A stretch of DNA of 64,000 nt from Nonlabens arenilitoris (GTDB lineage: Bacteria; Bacteroidota; Bacteroidia; Flavobacteriales; Flavobacteriaceae), in contig NZ_MTPW01000001.1 of NCBI RefSeq assembly GCF_002954765.1, positions 310,001 to 374,000 on the forward strand. The letters run 5' to 3'. The notes beneath the pieces are model-generated. The model was not told the origin of the DNA. It ran no database searches and worked only from the letters and a program-made list of their open reading frames with translations. Positions 18,808 to 28,707 of this stretch are shown one piece after another. How positions within the stretch are numbered: the first letter of the stretch is position 1; every line of letters begins with the position of its first letter. The translations under genes were made by a program, and so were the position numbers.

Positions 18808-21590
18808 TTATATCTCAACAATATAACTAGTAAGACTATCTTCACGAGACAAATCTAGTTTTTTACGCAAACGATATCGCTTTATCTCAACACTTCGAGG
18901 AGAAATATTTAATAAAGGAGCAATTTCTTTAGATGATAGATTTAATCTAAGATAAACACAAAGTCTTAAATCTCCAGAAGTCAACGACGGATGCAATTCC
19001 TTTATTTTTTTGAAAAAATCTTTATCAGCGTTATTAAAAGCTTCTTCAAAGGTTAGCCAATCTTGTTTACTATTTAGGTTCTTATCGAGCATCTTTTTTA
19101 AAGACTTTGACTCTACAGTTTTGGGAAGATTATTTAATTCTTCCTTTAACTCATTAAGGGTTTCGTTCTTTTTTATCATTGCCATTGTAGAAATGGCCAG
19201 TTCTTTATTTCTATGCTCAATGTCACTACGTAATTTTGCATTACGCAATTCTATTAAATTCTTCTCATTAGTAAGGTTTTTTAATTCCAGTTCTTTTTGT
19301 TGTTTGAGAAGAGCTCTTTCTTTTTGTCTTTTAAAATACCAAATGTAAAATCCATTTAAGGCTATGACTAATAAAATCAATAAAACTATATAAATTGCAA
19401 TTGCAAGATTTGTCAAGTAATAAGGTCTTGCTATCGTAAATGAATAGTTATCAATGTTTGAAGAAATTGTTTCATTTACCCTAGACCTAACTTCAAAAGT
19501 ATAATCACCATATGATAAGTTTTTTAATTCTACAGAGGTATCCTTAACCCAATTACTCCATGATTCATTCAGTTCTAATACTCTATATTGATACATGACA
19601 GTATTTAAAGAACTATAAGATGGTGCACTATAATTAATTTTTAAAAATTATTTTTATAAGGAATTAAAGGAGCCTCTTTTAAACTAAACAATACAGGTAT
19701 ACCATCCTGAAACGACTTAACAGCATTAATATATACTTTATTATTTGTGACTGCTTTTTTATTTAGTTTAATAGTTGTGTAACCATAAGATGAACCTAAT
19801 AAATAATCATGAGTACTTAAGGCACTTAAATTTTCATAACCAACTTTTTCATTTCGCAACTCCTTACTTAAAAAAACTTTCTCAACAGCATATGTACCAT
19901 CAATATCTTCAATGCTTATTCTAGAAATATAATCTTTATTAAAAAGCCACAAGAAGTCATTACTCTCTACAAGAGTACCCGATGTATAAATTTCCTGACT
20001 AACAAGCTCACTTAACTCTTCATTGACAGAAAAAGTTTCTTTATCAAACGGTTTGGTATACACAGCATCACGCTTAGCATAAATAATATTATCCTTAAAC
20101 ATGATCATGTCAGACCCTATACCTTTTCCTAATATATCAATTGTATCAATTTGCTCAATCCCATTCAAAGAATCATTTAAAGAAAGTTTAAACACTCCTT
20201 TATATTCATGATTTACATAAATATCGCGGTTTTTGTCAACAACGACATCTTTAGAGCTGATATTAAAACCTTTCACTTTGTTTCTAACCGTCCAAGAATT
20301 ACCATTTTGACTTAAAAAATACAATCCATTGTAAGTGCCTGCTAATAATAAATTAGAATCATCAACTATTTTATGAGTCTGCCATGTACCTATGGTTCCA
20401 GGAATGCGCTTAGCTTCAAAATCGTCTACTAGGAATATACCGGCATGATGATTACAATACAATTGTCCATTAATATTTGTTAAAGACCATACCTGTCCTT
20501 GTGTTCCTTCTATAAATGTAAACTCAGTTTTATCTTCTCTTTTATAAAACAGACCTTGATTGGTCCCCACATAGAGTATGTTCTCTAATTTATAAGATGC
20601 GTAAACGGTACCTAATTTACCGTCACGATCATGAAATATACCATAGGCAGAATCAACATTAACACAGCTAATACCATTGTCTAAACCTAACCAAACGTTC
20701 TTATTTGAATCTTCAAATATGGCTAGGCAAGTATTATTTATTAAACCATCACTTTGATTAATGACATAATTTGTAGTACCATCAAGATTCATGGAGACAA
20801 CACCATTTGATATTGTACCAAGCATTAAGCTACCATCACTTAAATACTGAGCATTATATACAGTTAGATCATAATTTAAATCAGATTTTGCAACAAAAAT
20901 GGGTTTCCCATTATCTAATTTATATAAAAATGCTTTTTCAGTAATAAAATAGACATCTGAGGCATGTTCAAATAATAGTATAATAGTTTCCTCTTTAAAG
21001 AAAGTACTCTCACTAACAGATAGAGGTCGCTTGTTTGATATTGTAAATAATCCTTCCCCTAATACATGATAATAATAACTATCGCCTACCTTAAAAAATT
21101 TATTGATACTTTCATTAGATACCAGTAGTATTACTTTTCCGCTAACCACATCATACGAATAAATATGTGACAACGATTGAAACAGCACATAATCATCATT
21201 AACTATAATATTCCAGAATTGCTCATCTTCTTTTACATCTATAGTGGATGATTCTATTATCGATGTATAATTTAAAATGCCGCGGTGATCTCTTTGCCAA
21301 TAACCGAAATCCATATAACATCCCGTATAAATGCGATCTCCAGAAACTTGAACAGATCTCATAATACTTTCATTTGGCGTCTTATAAAGACTCCATTGGG
21401 CTCCATTATATTCTAGTAAACCTTTATTATTAGCTATATAAATAAAATGGTTATCAGACTCAGACAACATCCAGTTTTGATTCCCAGCGCGATATTGCGA
21501 TGGTTCATAATTATTTAAAGGTGGTAATTGTTGAGCACGACCACATAAAAATATTAAAGCAAATAACAAAAAAAGATGTAATGATTTCAA
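18808..21590 (-). pseudogene. SusR-like membrane regulator (beta-propeller, Y_Y_Y, TM, LuxR-type HTH), frameshifted
   Basis: This is a membrane-spanning transcriptional regulator of the kind that controls PULs from periplasmic oligosaccharide signals. The first piece (21590-19641) has a signal peptide and a propeller-like sensor of about 620 residues. The second (about 19637-18808) completes the Y_Y_Y domain, then has a transmembrane helix (IAIYIVLLILLVIALNGFYI), a coiled coil and a C-terminal LuxR-like HTH (LSSKEIAPLLNISPRSVEIKR). There is no histidine-kinase domain. The frame breaks at a T run on the coding strand (A19643-19647 on plus); one extra T gives an unbroken reading through KNNFLKINYSAPSY. 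As read, sensor and DNA-binding parts are separated, which should abolish regulation; a sequencing error is the alternative. Confidence 0.88.
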
Positions 21591-21605
21591 TAGTCACAGT
21601 TTTCT

Positions 21606-21635
21606 CAAATGTAACTAAAATAACTCAACATACAA
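21606..21635 (-). promoter_or_regulatory. Promoter of the SusR-like regulator gene
   Basis: On the minus strand TTG (21635-21633), a 19-nt spacer, then TACATTTG (21613-21606) match the Bacteroidota -33/-7 pattern. Transcription would begin a few nucleotides before the ATG at 21590. Confidence 0.6.
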
Positions 21636-21720
21636 GCAACAGCATTTTCTCTCCTTTACTGTAAAACACTTTAAACCAATACCTAAGGATTTATTAAACA
21701 AAAAAAAGACCTTTACATTA

Positions 21721-22488
21721 CTATTTATTAAAGCCTCTCAACTTAATGGCAGTAAGTACTTTCTTTGTATACAAAGGAAAATCTGCATTTTGAATCCAGC
21801 TGTAGTAACCAGGTTCCTTTTCTAACACATCAACTACGCTTTTACCTTTATGTTTTCCAAAGTTGAAACACTCTTCTCCTTGATCGTTAAAGGCAAGCAT
21901 ACCAGCAAAATCAACAGGCTTGCGACGTGTTGAAAACTCTGCCAAAGAATTCATATCATTATCAAGATCTGGATAACGATCTAACTGTCCTTTAAGAACT
22001 TCATAAGTAGCGATGGTATCTGCCTCAGCACTATGCGCATCTGTTAAATCTTTATCGCAATAAAATTTATAGGCTGCAACTAGTGTGCGTTGCTCCATTT
22101 TATGAAAAATATTTTGTACATCAATTGCATTACGATTACCCATATCAAAATCAACACCAGCACGCAACATTTCTTCTGCCAGTAATGGAATGTCAAAACG
22201 ATTTGAGTTAAAGCCGGCAAGATCAGAGTCTTTAATAATATTATGTATCTCGTGTGCTAGTTCTTTAAAAGTAGGCTCATCCTTTACCATATCATCTGTA
22301 ATACCGTGCACGGCAGTTGTCGCTGCTGGAATGGGTACGGTAGGATTGACGCGATAGGTATATGTTTTTTCGGTACCATCTGGCAATACTTTATGTATAG
22401 CTATTTCAACTATTCGATCTTTCGAAATATTAACGCCGGTTGTTTCAAGATCAAAAAAACAAATAGGTCTACGTAAATTAAGTTGCAT
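21721..22488 (-). CDS. DnaQ-like 3'-5' exonuclease
   Basis: A DEDDh-type exonuclease related to the epsilon subunit of DNA polymerase III. The ExoI motif FFDLETTG is near the N-terminus, ExoII-like FNSNRFDIPLL follows, and the ExoIII region contains HSAEADTIATYEV. The C-terminal part has the FNFGKHKGKSVVDVL and YYSWIQNADFP segment found in Bacteroidota versions. I choose the ATG at 22488 (MQLNLRRPICFF) because family members begin close to ExoI. A longer frame to 22560 passes through a degenerate copy of the genomic palindrome, and a -7-like TATCTTTG (22591-22584) lies just above it, so the longer form is not excluded. Likely role: proofreading or DNA repair. Confidence 0.88.
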   Translation of the reverse strand: MQLNLRRPICFFDLETTGVNISKDRIVEIAIHKVLPDGTEKTYTYRVNPTVPIPAATTAVHGITDDMVKDEPTFKELAHEIHNIIKDSDLAGFNSNRFDIPLLAEEMLRAGVDFDMGNRNAIDVQNIFHKMEQRTLVAAYKFYCDKDLTDAHSAEADTIATYEVLKGQLDRYPDLDNDMNSLAEFSTRRKPVDFAGMLAFNDQGEECFNFGKHKGKSVVDVLEKEPGYYSWIQNADFPLYTKKVLTAIKLRGFNK

Positions 22489-22526
22489 GAGATGTATTTT
22501 AAAAGTCAGAGAGTTTTCTAGAATTA

Positions 22527-22542
22527 CACTTTCGCAAAAGCG
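22527..22542. repeat. Palindrome variant (CACTTTCGCAAAAGCG)
   Basis: Two mismatches to the 16-bp consensus; it lies in the leader or 5' extension of the exonuclease gene. Confidence 0.55.
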
Positions 22543-22679
22543 TACTTCTACAATACTCATGTATTTAAACTTTATTATTTTTACAAAGATAGCGGCTACC
22601 TATGTCAAGGCATGGAATTTGCAAAAGAATTTAATAAAAACAATTTTTAGCAAATATCAAGTTGCAATAAAACAAGAAG

Positions 22680-23063
22680 ATGAACGTATTTAAATTATTT
22701 ACAGCCTTATTTTTATTTACCATATCAATCCCTTTACAACAACAACCAGAAGGTATTCATATAACTGTTGAAAAAGGTCATAAGAAAATCATCTATTATG
22801 CAGAGAATGTTACTGATAATGATTTAGATTTATTTTTTAAGGTCAATAGTACGGGTTTTCGTCGTAGTGCAGATCGACCAATGATAGAAACTATACCTGC
22901 CAAAACTAAAAAAGCGCTCATTACTTTAATACCATTAACAGGAAAAGATACCACCCATACCTATATAGCGGTAGTAACTAAAAAAGAGCACAACATCGAA
23001 TTGCGCAAAACAGACACGATCGTAAAGGATGTAATGAGGATAGATCCTAGGAAGCAGAACTAA
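22680..23063 (+). CDS. Small secreted protein of unknown function
   Basis: The 127-residue protein has an N-terminal hydrophobic signal (MNVFKLFTALFLFTISIPL). The rest is a beta-rich domain (ITVEKGHKKIIYYAENVTDNDLD) resembling small Flavobacteriaceae periplasmic proteins of unknown role, perhaps with an immunoglobulin-like fold. I do not recognise a family. It is transcribed away from the exonuclease and converges with the flippase gene, overlapping its 3' end by 17 nt. Confidence 0.7.
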   Translation: MNVFKLFTALFLFTISIPLQQQPEGIHITVEKGHKKIIYYAENVTDNDLDLFFKVNSTGFRRSADRPMIETIPAKTKKALITLIPLTGKDTTHTYIAVVTKKEHNIELRKTDTIVKDVMRIDPRKQN

Positions 23064-24345
23064 ATAATTCTTTTTTAAGTAATAACAGTACTATAAATAG
23101 ATAAACCATATAGTTTGCCACATGGGCAATAACGATACCTTCCACACCATATCGAGGTAATAGAATCATACTAAAAGCATAAAAGCTTAAAACACTTACA
23201 GCTTCAGCAATTAGATATTTTTTTATGTCATTGCGCGCAATGAATTGAAAGGCTAGAACTGTAGTCACTATTTTTATGAAATCACCTAACAATTGCCATT
23301 TAAATAAAGGTTTCATTCCCTCAAACTCTTCATTGAACATATATTGAATAATGATATCTTTAGAAAAATATACTGCAATCAATCCTATAATTAAGAATGG
23401 TAAAATGGTTTTATAAAAATGTATAACTGTAGATTTAAAATGTACTGCGCTTGCATTTTTACTCAGCTTCGGCAATACATACATGCTTATAAGACTAGTT
23501 GCAAAAAGTATATAATAGTTAGATATTCTTATTACTCCTTCCCACCAGCCAGCCTCAACATCACCTACTTCTACACGTACTTCATTACGAACTAATATTG
23601 CCACTACTGGTAATAAAAATGCACTGACTAACGCCATTACACTGTAAGAAAAAAACTTTTTTGCTATAGTGGCATCCCATTTAAAACCTACAATCTCAAA
23701 AAATGATACTTGCTGATTGATTCCTTTCTTAAGAAATATAAGTCCTATACAGCATTGTATAAAAGGCACTAATACAATTCCATATAAAGCACCTGTAAGG
23801 TTATAGTTGTAAATTAAATAAGCTGATATTAAAAAGATCAGTAAACTAATAACCACTTGTAGTGTTATGTATTTTTTAAATACTTCAAAACCTTGTAACA
23901 TCGAGGTTATGAATACAAAAACTACATAAAAAGGTAATGATAAAGCAAATAATCTAAAAACATTTACAAATGGTACATCTGCAGCAATTAAATAATTATC
24001 TAACCACGGTGCTGTAAAAAAAATTATAACAGACAGAAATGAACTAGAAAGAATAGATAGCAACCATGCTGTTTTGTAGTGCTTTTTTAATTGATTATAA
24101 TCTTTGCGATAAGCTGCTGCATAGGATACCAGTCCATGCTCAAAACCTAAAACGGCAAATGTCTGTATCCCTTGAGTAAAATTGCGCAAATTACCCATTA
24201 TAGCCATACCAGCAGCACCAGCATAGTCTGCTATAATGCGTGACATTATTGCACCAATAGCTATTTTAATAAGAATATAAACACCATTAAAACTAGCTAC
24301 TTTAAGTAAAACATTTTTTGTAAAAAAACCTATGAGAGATCTCAT
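23047..24345 (-). CDS. Polysaccharide flippase (Wzx-like, MOP superfamily)
   Basis: The 432-residue integral membrane protein has about 12 hydrophobic helices and the N-terminal pattern of O-antigen translocases (GVYILIKIAIGAIMSRIIADYAG; AAGMAIMGNLRNF). It should flip lipid-linked sugar repeat units across the inner membrane for surface polysaccharide or enterobacterial-common-antigen-like glycan assembly. Its ATG overlaps the stop of the aminotransferase by one base (TAATG), so the two are coupled. With the aminotransferase and the acyltransferase at 25.8-26.7 kb it forms a fragment of a glycan cluster that lacks glycosyltransferases in this window. Confidence 0.85.
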   Translation of the reverse strand: MRSLIGFFTKNVLLKVASFNGVYILIKIAIGAIMSRIIADYAGAAGMAIMGNLRNFTQGIQTFAVLGFEHGLVSYAAAYRKDYNQLKKHYKTAWLLSILSSSFLSVIIFFTAPWLDNYLIAADVPFVNVFRLFALSLPFYVVFVFITSMLQGFEVFKKYITLQVVISLLIFLISAYLIYNYNLTGALYGIVLVPFIQCCIGLIFLKKGINQQVSFFEIVGFKWDATIAKKFFSYSVMALVSAFLLPVVAILVRNEVRVEVGDVEAGWWEGVIRISNYYILFATSLISMYVLPKLSKNASAVHFKSTVIHFYKTILPFLIIGLIAVYFSKDIIIQYMFNEEFEGMKPLFKWQLLGDFIKIVTTVLAFQFIARNDIKKYLIAEAVSVLSFYAFSMILLPRYGVEGIVIAHVANYMVYLFIVLLLLKKELFSSAS

Positions 24346-25436
24346 TAATAATTATTTACAACCTTAACTATATATTCCATCTCTAGCGAAGTCATCAATG
24401 GATGGCACGGTAAACTTACTTCTGTATTATGTAATTTTTCAGTGTGTGGGAAACTTAAATCATTTAGTTCTTTAAAAGCTTCTTGTTGATGTGGCGGTAC
24501 GGGATAGTGAACGTTAGTTTCAATTCCATGGTTAGACAAGTAACTTTGAAAATGTTCTCTGTCTGCCACAAAAACTGGAAACACATGCCATGAATTATGC
24601 ATTAAAAACCCATCATTAGCTAACACGACATGATCATTTTTAATGTGATTAAAATAAAATTGAGCAACCGTAAAACGTTGCTTATTATCTTGATCAAGTG
24701 ACGTTAATCTATTACTTAAAAAAGCAGCTTGTAAAGGATCTAATCTACTATTCACACCTTTCACAGAGTTTTGAAATCTATTATCACGACCATAATTTGC
24801 TAACTTACGAGACATAGCTGCCAGTAGATGATCATTAGTGGTAATAGCACCACCATCACCTAAGGCTCCTAAGTTTTTGGTAGGGTAAAAAGAAAATGCG
24901 CTTGCTCTTGCTATGCTTCCAGATCGTTTCCCATTAACATTAATGGCGCCATGGGATTGTGCACTATCGCAGTAGACTGGTTTTTGTTGCGCTTCCGCGA
25001 AAGCGTATACCTCATCATCTACTAGTTTACCATATAAATCTACAGTTATAATTGCATCTACCTTATGGATTTGCGCTTGTAAATCATTAACAGTTAAAAG
25101 AATGTCTGTAACATCTACAGGAACCGGCTGCATACCAGCGTGAATGATGCTCAAAAACGTTGCTATGTAGGTATGAGCAGGTAATAAAATTTTTGCGTTT
25201 TGAGGTAGGTTGCCTAATTCTTTTTCGGCCAGAAGGATTACAGTTAGAGCATCTAATCCATTTCCTGTACTCACCACATTATCAACACCACAATAATTTG
25301 CAAATTGATGTTCAAAACGTTCTACAAATGGTCCTCCTATATATCTACCAGAGTCATATACATCTTCAAAAGATTGCTGATCTTTAAGGTTAAAACGAGC
25401 ATTGAGCTCACGTAATGGTAGGTAAGGAATTTTCAA
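24345..25436 (-). CDS. DegT/DnrJ/EryC1-type sugar-nucleotide aminotransferase
   Basis: A PLP-dependent aminotransferase that makes amino-sugar nucleotides. The 363-residue length and motifs fit the family: STGNGLDALT near the N-terminus, DSAQSHGA (PLP-binding Asp) and SFYPTKNLGALGDGG with the Schiff-base Lys. It resembles dTDP-3-amino-3,6-dideoxyhexose transaminases, which often sit beside sugar N-acyltransferases and flippases as here. A palindrome variant (24990-25005) is read in frame as AFAEA. Confidence 0.9.
   Translation of the reverse strand: MKIPYLPLRELNARFNLKDQQSFEDVYDSGRYIGGPFVERFEHQFANYCGVDNVVSTGNGLDALTVILLAEKELGNLPQNAKILLPAHTYIATFLSIIHAGMQPVPVDVTDILLTVNDLQAQIHKVDAIITVDLYGKLVDDEVYAFAEAQQKPVYCDSAQSHGAINVNGKRSGSIARASAFSFYPTKNLGALGDGGAITTNDHLLAAMSRKLANYGRDNRFQNSVKGVNSRLDPLQAAFLSNRLTSLDQDNKQRFTVAQFYFNHIKNDHVVLANDGFLMHNSWHVFPVFVADREHFQSYLSNHGIETNVHYPVPPHQQEAFKELNDLSFPHTEKLHNTEVSLPCHPLMTSLEMEYIVKVVNNY
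24990..25005. repeat. Palindrome variant (CGCTTCCGCGAAAGCG)
   Basis: One mismatch to consensus, inside the aminotransferase gene; translated AFAEA. Confidence 0.8.
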
Positions 25437-25489
25437 TTTATTTATGGATGGTTGTATTAAAACGCTACTATATATAAGAAAGTATATAT

Positions 25490-25789
25490 CTATATCATCT
25501 TAAGTAATGCGAGTAAAATAAGTAAATATAAAAAAACAGCTAAACCTAAGAATAACAGTATATTGATCCAGAATGCTAATTTTTGGTTTTTAGTTTTTTC
25601 TTCTTTTAAACTTAGAATGGCACAGGTAAAACCTATTAAAATGCTCATGTATTGAAAAGTTATCAAATATGCAATAAGCATATCAAATTGTGAACTTGCA
25701 TTACGATCTAACTGAGATAGGATTAAGAATGTGGATAATAATACTATTGATATCCATGCAAAATGTACAGAGCGCTTACTATATTTCAT
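25490..25789 (-). CDS. Small three-helix membrane protein
   Basis: About 99 residues with three hydrophobic helices (FAWISIVLLSTFLIL; LIAYLITFQYMSILIGF; ILLFLGLAVFLYLLILL). I place the start at the second Met (MKYSKR, 25789), two nt after the stop of the preceding gene; the upstream Met would overlap it by 16 nt. No family is recognised. Its position in the glycan cluster suggests co-expression with the acyltransferase. Confidence 0.6.
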   Translation of the reverse strand: MKYSKRSVHFAWISIVLLSTFLILSQLDRNASSQFDMLIAYLITFQYMSILIGFTCAILSLKEEKTKNQKLAFWINILLFLGLAVFLYLLILLALLKMI

Positions 25790-25791
25790 AA

Positions 25792-26730
25792 TTAAACTTT
25801 GTTCCATTGTGACCTATAAACTGGTTGGTTAATTGCTCCTAATTCTTCCTTAAATCGTTGCAATCCTCGATTGATAGTACCATCATTCTCATTGACATGA
25901 CCATAGTCAATAAAATAACAATTTTGATCTTTAAAATCTTTAGTCGCCTCGATATATAAATAGTCCAATGCGCTCTTATTCATCCCTTCAATTGTGGCTG
26001 CAGCATATTGTGATTTTATTATTTGTCCTTTTTTAAAGAAGATAACACCAGCTAGCGGCTCCTTCTCCTCAAACACCATGAATTGTTTGATCTGATCCGG
26101 AAATCTAGATGAGAGTAATTCTATTTCGGCAATAGTATGAACTGGACTTGCTTGATGTCGAGCACTTAATTGTGGTATTAAAATTTTATCAAAGAATGTT
26201 TTGAAATCATTATTAACCTCTAACCTCATCTTTTCAAATTTCCCATTACGATAGCCTCTCGTCTTTTTAGAAGAAATATTTATGTCTGCCTTTAAATCAA
26301 CATGTAAGTTATTTAATGATTGAAAAGTATTAAAATCCAGAAAATTGAAATAATCTAACGTGTCAACATGATGTTGATTATATATCTGTGGTTGCCATCT
26401 GAATTGGACTGCGAGGTAGTTAAATTTAAGATAAAAAATAAGCTCTGTTAAGATCCTTTTCATGAATTCTTTTGAAATATCAGATTTCATAAAAATCCCT
26501 CCATAAGTTAATCCTAGATGACTGTAGAACTGTTCACCGACACTATTGCCAGGCACACATGCTACTAGAATAGCATCTTGATAAATCATCAAGCTAGCGT
26601 CTTTAAAACGATCTTGATGATAATCCATAAAATTTCTATCTAATAAAAAAGTACCATTGCAGGATTGCCTAATAAAGGCATTCCAAGCAATGGCGTTTTT
26701 TGGGTGGTATTTTTCAATAGTGATATTCAA
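25792..26730 (-). CDS. GNAT/FemAB-like acyltransferase
   Basis: The 312-residue cytoplasmic protein has the two-lobed layout of FemAB/GNAT-fold enzymes: the N-terminal part contains NGTFLLDRNFMDYHQDRF, and the C-terminal half has EKEPLAGVIFFKKGQ and SALDYLYIEATKDF, typical of the GNAT-fold second lobe. Members in surface-polysaccharide clusters transfer acyl groups or amino acids to amino sugars. Here it precedes a small membrane protein and an aminotransferase, so it may acylate the amino sugar. The substrate is not known. Confidence 0.65.
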   Translation of the reverse strand: MNITIEKYHPKNAIAWNAFIRQSCNGTFLLDRNFMDYHQDRFKDASLMIYQDAILVACVPGNSVGEQFYSHLGLTYGGIFMKSDISKEFMKRILTELIFYLKFNYLAVQFRWQPQIYNQHHVDTLDYFNFLDFNTFQSLNNLHVDLKADINISSKKTRGYRNGKFEKMRLEVNNDFKTFFDKILIPQLSARHQASPVHTIAEIELLSSRFPDQIKQFMVFEEKEPLAGVIFFKKGQIIKSQYAAATIEGMNKSALDYLYIEATKDFKDQNCYFIDYGHVNENDGTINRGLQRFKEELGAINQPVYRSQWNKV

Positions 26731-26825
26731 TGGAAGATATTCAGTTTGCTAAGATAGCAGAATATTAATCCATTTAATCAATAACCGTTGTAGTGTTCGT
26801 TTAAAAATTAAACTCTAGGAACGAT

Positions 26826-27626
26826 TTATTTAAGCAACTCGATAATCTCAGTTGCTTTACTAGCATTGTATAAATTTTCTTTTTCGATTTTATTAAAAAT
26901 TATCAGTGCATTAGCCTCATCTCCTTTTTTGAGATACAATAACCCTTTATACCAGTATCCTTTTTCAGCATCTAAAAAGTTACTAGAGATTAATTGATTA
27001 TAAGTTGTAAGAGCCTCATCGTATGACCCCATTTCCATTAAAGAGATACCTTTTAAAAGATAAAAAGTCGGAAGATTTTGTTGTGATGTATTTATAGAGT
27101 TTTCTATAATAGGCATTGCCTCACTATATTTTTCATCTATAAACAATGCGGTCGCTTCATCTAAGGAGCCTTGGTTTTCTCCATCTCTCACGATTGAGTA
27201 AGTCAATTGATTTTTATCCAAGTAAGTAGCATATACATGCTCTGGACTTGAGTTGATCCCATTAAATTGCGAGACGCTAATTATAATAACTACAGATGCT
27301 GCGGCTGCATATATCAAATGTTTCCATCTAAAATCATACCTAGATTTAAGAGGTTCACCTGCGTGATCAATATTCTTTAAGGTTGCTTTGAGTTTAACAA
27401 TATCATCATCATTAAATAAATCTTGATATTCCTTAATTACAGATTTATCTACATTATTTGCAAAGCTCCATCCTGCATCGTTAAAGGTATCATGTAATTG
27501 TTTCTCTAAAATTAATTTTTCAACAAATTTTGAATCCTGTTTTCTAATTTTAAATTGAAGATGATCCTCTTCAGTTAAAGAGTTTTTGAAATACTTTTCT
27601 AATAAAATGTCGTCTGGCGTAATCAT
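26826..27626 (-). CDS. Single-pass membrane TPR protein, putative anti-sigma factor
   Basis: The 266-residue protein overlaps the sigma-factor gene by 4 nt, so it is translationally coupled, the usual arrangement for an anti-sigma factor. Residues 1-100 are cytoplasmic and charged, opening with ITPDDILLEKYFKNSLTEED; this is reminiscent of Bacteroidota anti-sigma N-termini but lacks the zinc motif. Residues ~103-120 form a transmembrane helix (YAAAASVVIIISVS). Residues ~150-266 contain TPR-like helical repeats (LPTFYLLKGISLMEMGSYDEAL; EKGYWYKGLLYLKKGDEA) facing the periplasm. It could sense a periplasmic partner, such as the TPR-CHAT protein encoded divergently. Anti-sigma function is inferred. 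Confidence 0.7.
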   Translation of the reverse strand: MITPDDILLEKYFKNSLTEEDHLQFKIRKQDSKFVEKLILEKQLHDTFNDAGWSFANNVDKSVIKEYQDLFNDDDIVKLKATLKNIDHAGEPLKSRYDFRWKHLIYAAAASVVIIISVSQFNGINSSPEHVYATYLDKNQLTYSIVRDGENQGSLDEATALFIDEKYSEAMPIIENSINTSQQNLPTFYLLKGISLMEMGSYDEALTTYNQLISSNFLDAEKGYWYKGLLYLKKGDEANALIIFNKIEKENLYNASKATEIIELLK

Positions 27627-28186
27627 AATTCTTTCAAGGCATTAAATCTAGGGCTACTTTTTATAAGCTCTATAAGTTTCTTTTTGCATTTAAAGACACG
27701 CTGTCTTGCGACCGTTTCAGAACTATATGCGAGATCTTTTACCATCTCGGCATAGGACACATCATTAAAAAACATTTCAAGAATTGATTTACAGTTATCT
27801 GAACTAAGGTCCAACGCTGCTTGAAATAATTCTAATCGTTCTTGTTCTAATAAAACATGTGCATCTTCATTTTTTATATAGAACTGTTCCTCCTCTATAT
27901 CATTTGTTACCCAATGTGAAGATTTATTTAATTCTCTTCTCCACAAATTTTTACAAGCGGTGAATAAAAAGGCCTTAAAACTAGAATTAATTGAAAATGG
28001 ATTTTTTTTGTATCTAACTGCTATTTGCACTAGTGCTTTTTGAAAGATATCCTCGGCATCCTGAACTGAACCTTTATTTTGAATCACAAATTTTTTCACC
28101 TTAGGCAAGGTGTCTTGATAGAGCTCTGAAATCACAGCAGAGTCACTCGTTAGCAAGGCTCTTAGGTATTTTAAATCATCTGCCAT
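27623..28186 (-). CDS. ECF-type RNA polymerase sigma factor
   Basis: The 187-residue protein has region 2 (DAEDIFQKALVQI, FKAFLFTACKNLWRRELNK) and region 4 with a helix-turn-helix (FNDVSYAEMVKDLAYSSETVARQRV). It should direct transcription of a small regulon, released by the membrane TPR protein encoded downstream. A TATATTTG-like -7 element at 28201-28194 sits right before the ATG, so the transcript may be nearly leaderless. The bipartite GGGTAACAAA elements on the plus strand next door are candidate targets. Confidence 0.92.
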   Translation of the reverse strand: MADDLKYLRALLTSDSAVISELYQDTLPKVKKFVIQNKGSVQDAEDIFQKALVQIAVRYKKNPFSINSSFKAFLFTACKNLWRRELNKSSHWVTNDIEEEQFYIKNEDAHVLLEQERLELFQAALDLSSDNCKSILEMFFNDVSYAEMVKDLAYSSETVARQRVFKCKKKLIELIKSSPRFNALKEL

Positions 28187-28228
28187 TTGAGCAAATATAT
28201 AAGTAATTCATAAAGAGTTAATTTTTAA

Positions 28229-28258
28229 GGGTAACAAAAATCGACTCTAGGTAACAGT
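28229..28258 (+). promoter_or_regulatory. Bipartite ECF-type promoter/operator element, copy A
   Basis: GGGTAACAAA, 13 nt, then AACAGT. A further GGGTAACA begins at 28260, so GGTAACA occurs three times at spacings of about 21 and 10 bp, i.e. on one face of the helix. It lies 35 nt before the start of the small lipoprotein heading the CHAT operon. The same arrangement occurs at 31528 and 34730. Confidence 0.55.
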
Positions 28259-28292
28259 AGGGTAACATCCTAAATAATAAAACCCTACTTTT

Positions 28293-28670
28293 ATGAAAAA
28301 TTTATTTTTAAAACTGCTTTTTTGTTCGATGATCTCATTAACTATTACGTCATGTAGTGTTAATTCTCTGGAAGAAGATGACTTGAATATACAAAACAAT
28401 GAACTTACGTTAAAAAGCAACACCGTTAAATCACAACTCTATGTAAGTTGGGAAACAACTGCTACCAAGGATCAAAAAATCCACTTGAGAGAAGAACTTA
28501 CATACTCTCATCCATTTATTAAGTTACATTCTTTTTCAATTGATGAAAACATTCATAGTGGCGAGATTTGGGAAGTATCATTTCAACAAACTGAAGCTGA
28601 ATCAACTGATCCTGTTCTATGGATAGAAGATGAAACCGTTATAGATATAGCAAGTTTTGAACCATTTTAA
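28293..28670 (+). CDS. Small lipoprotein of unknown function
   Basis: The 125-residue protein has a lipoprotein signal (MKNLFLKLLFCSMISLTITSC, Cys ~21). The mature part is a compact domain with WETTATKDQKIHLREEL and GEIWEVSFQQTEAES. I do not recognise the family. It heads the operon with the TPR-CHAT protein, 37 nt upstream, and has its own copy of the GGGTAACAAA element. It might be a regulator or inhibitor of the protease, but nothing in the sequence proves it. Confidence 0.7.
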   Translation: MKNLFLKLLFCSMISLTITSCSVNSLEEDDLNIQNNELTLKSNTVKSQLYVSWETTATKDQKIHLREELTYSHPFIKLHSFSIDENIHSGEIWEVSFQQTEAESTDPVLWIEDETVIDIASFEPF

Positions 28671-28707
28671 TAATTAATGCTTAAATTAGATTTCATAATC
28701 TGTTGTT

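Noticed and set aside
2118..19647. Phase variation by slippage as explanation of the SusC and regulator frameshifts
   Set aside because: The runs (3-5 bases) are too short for efficient slippage, and the GH17 nonsense codon is not a slippage event.
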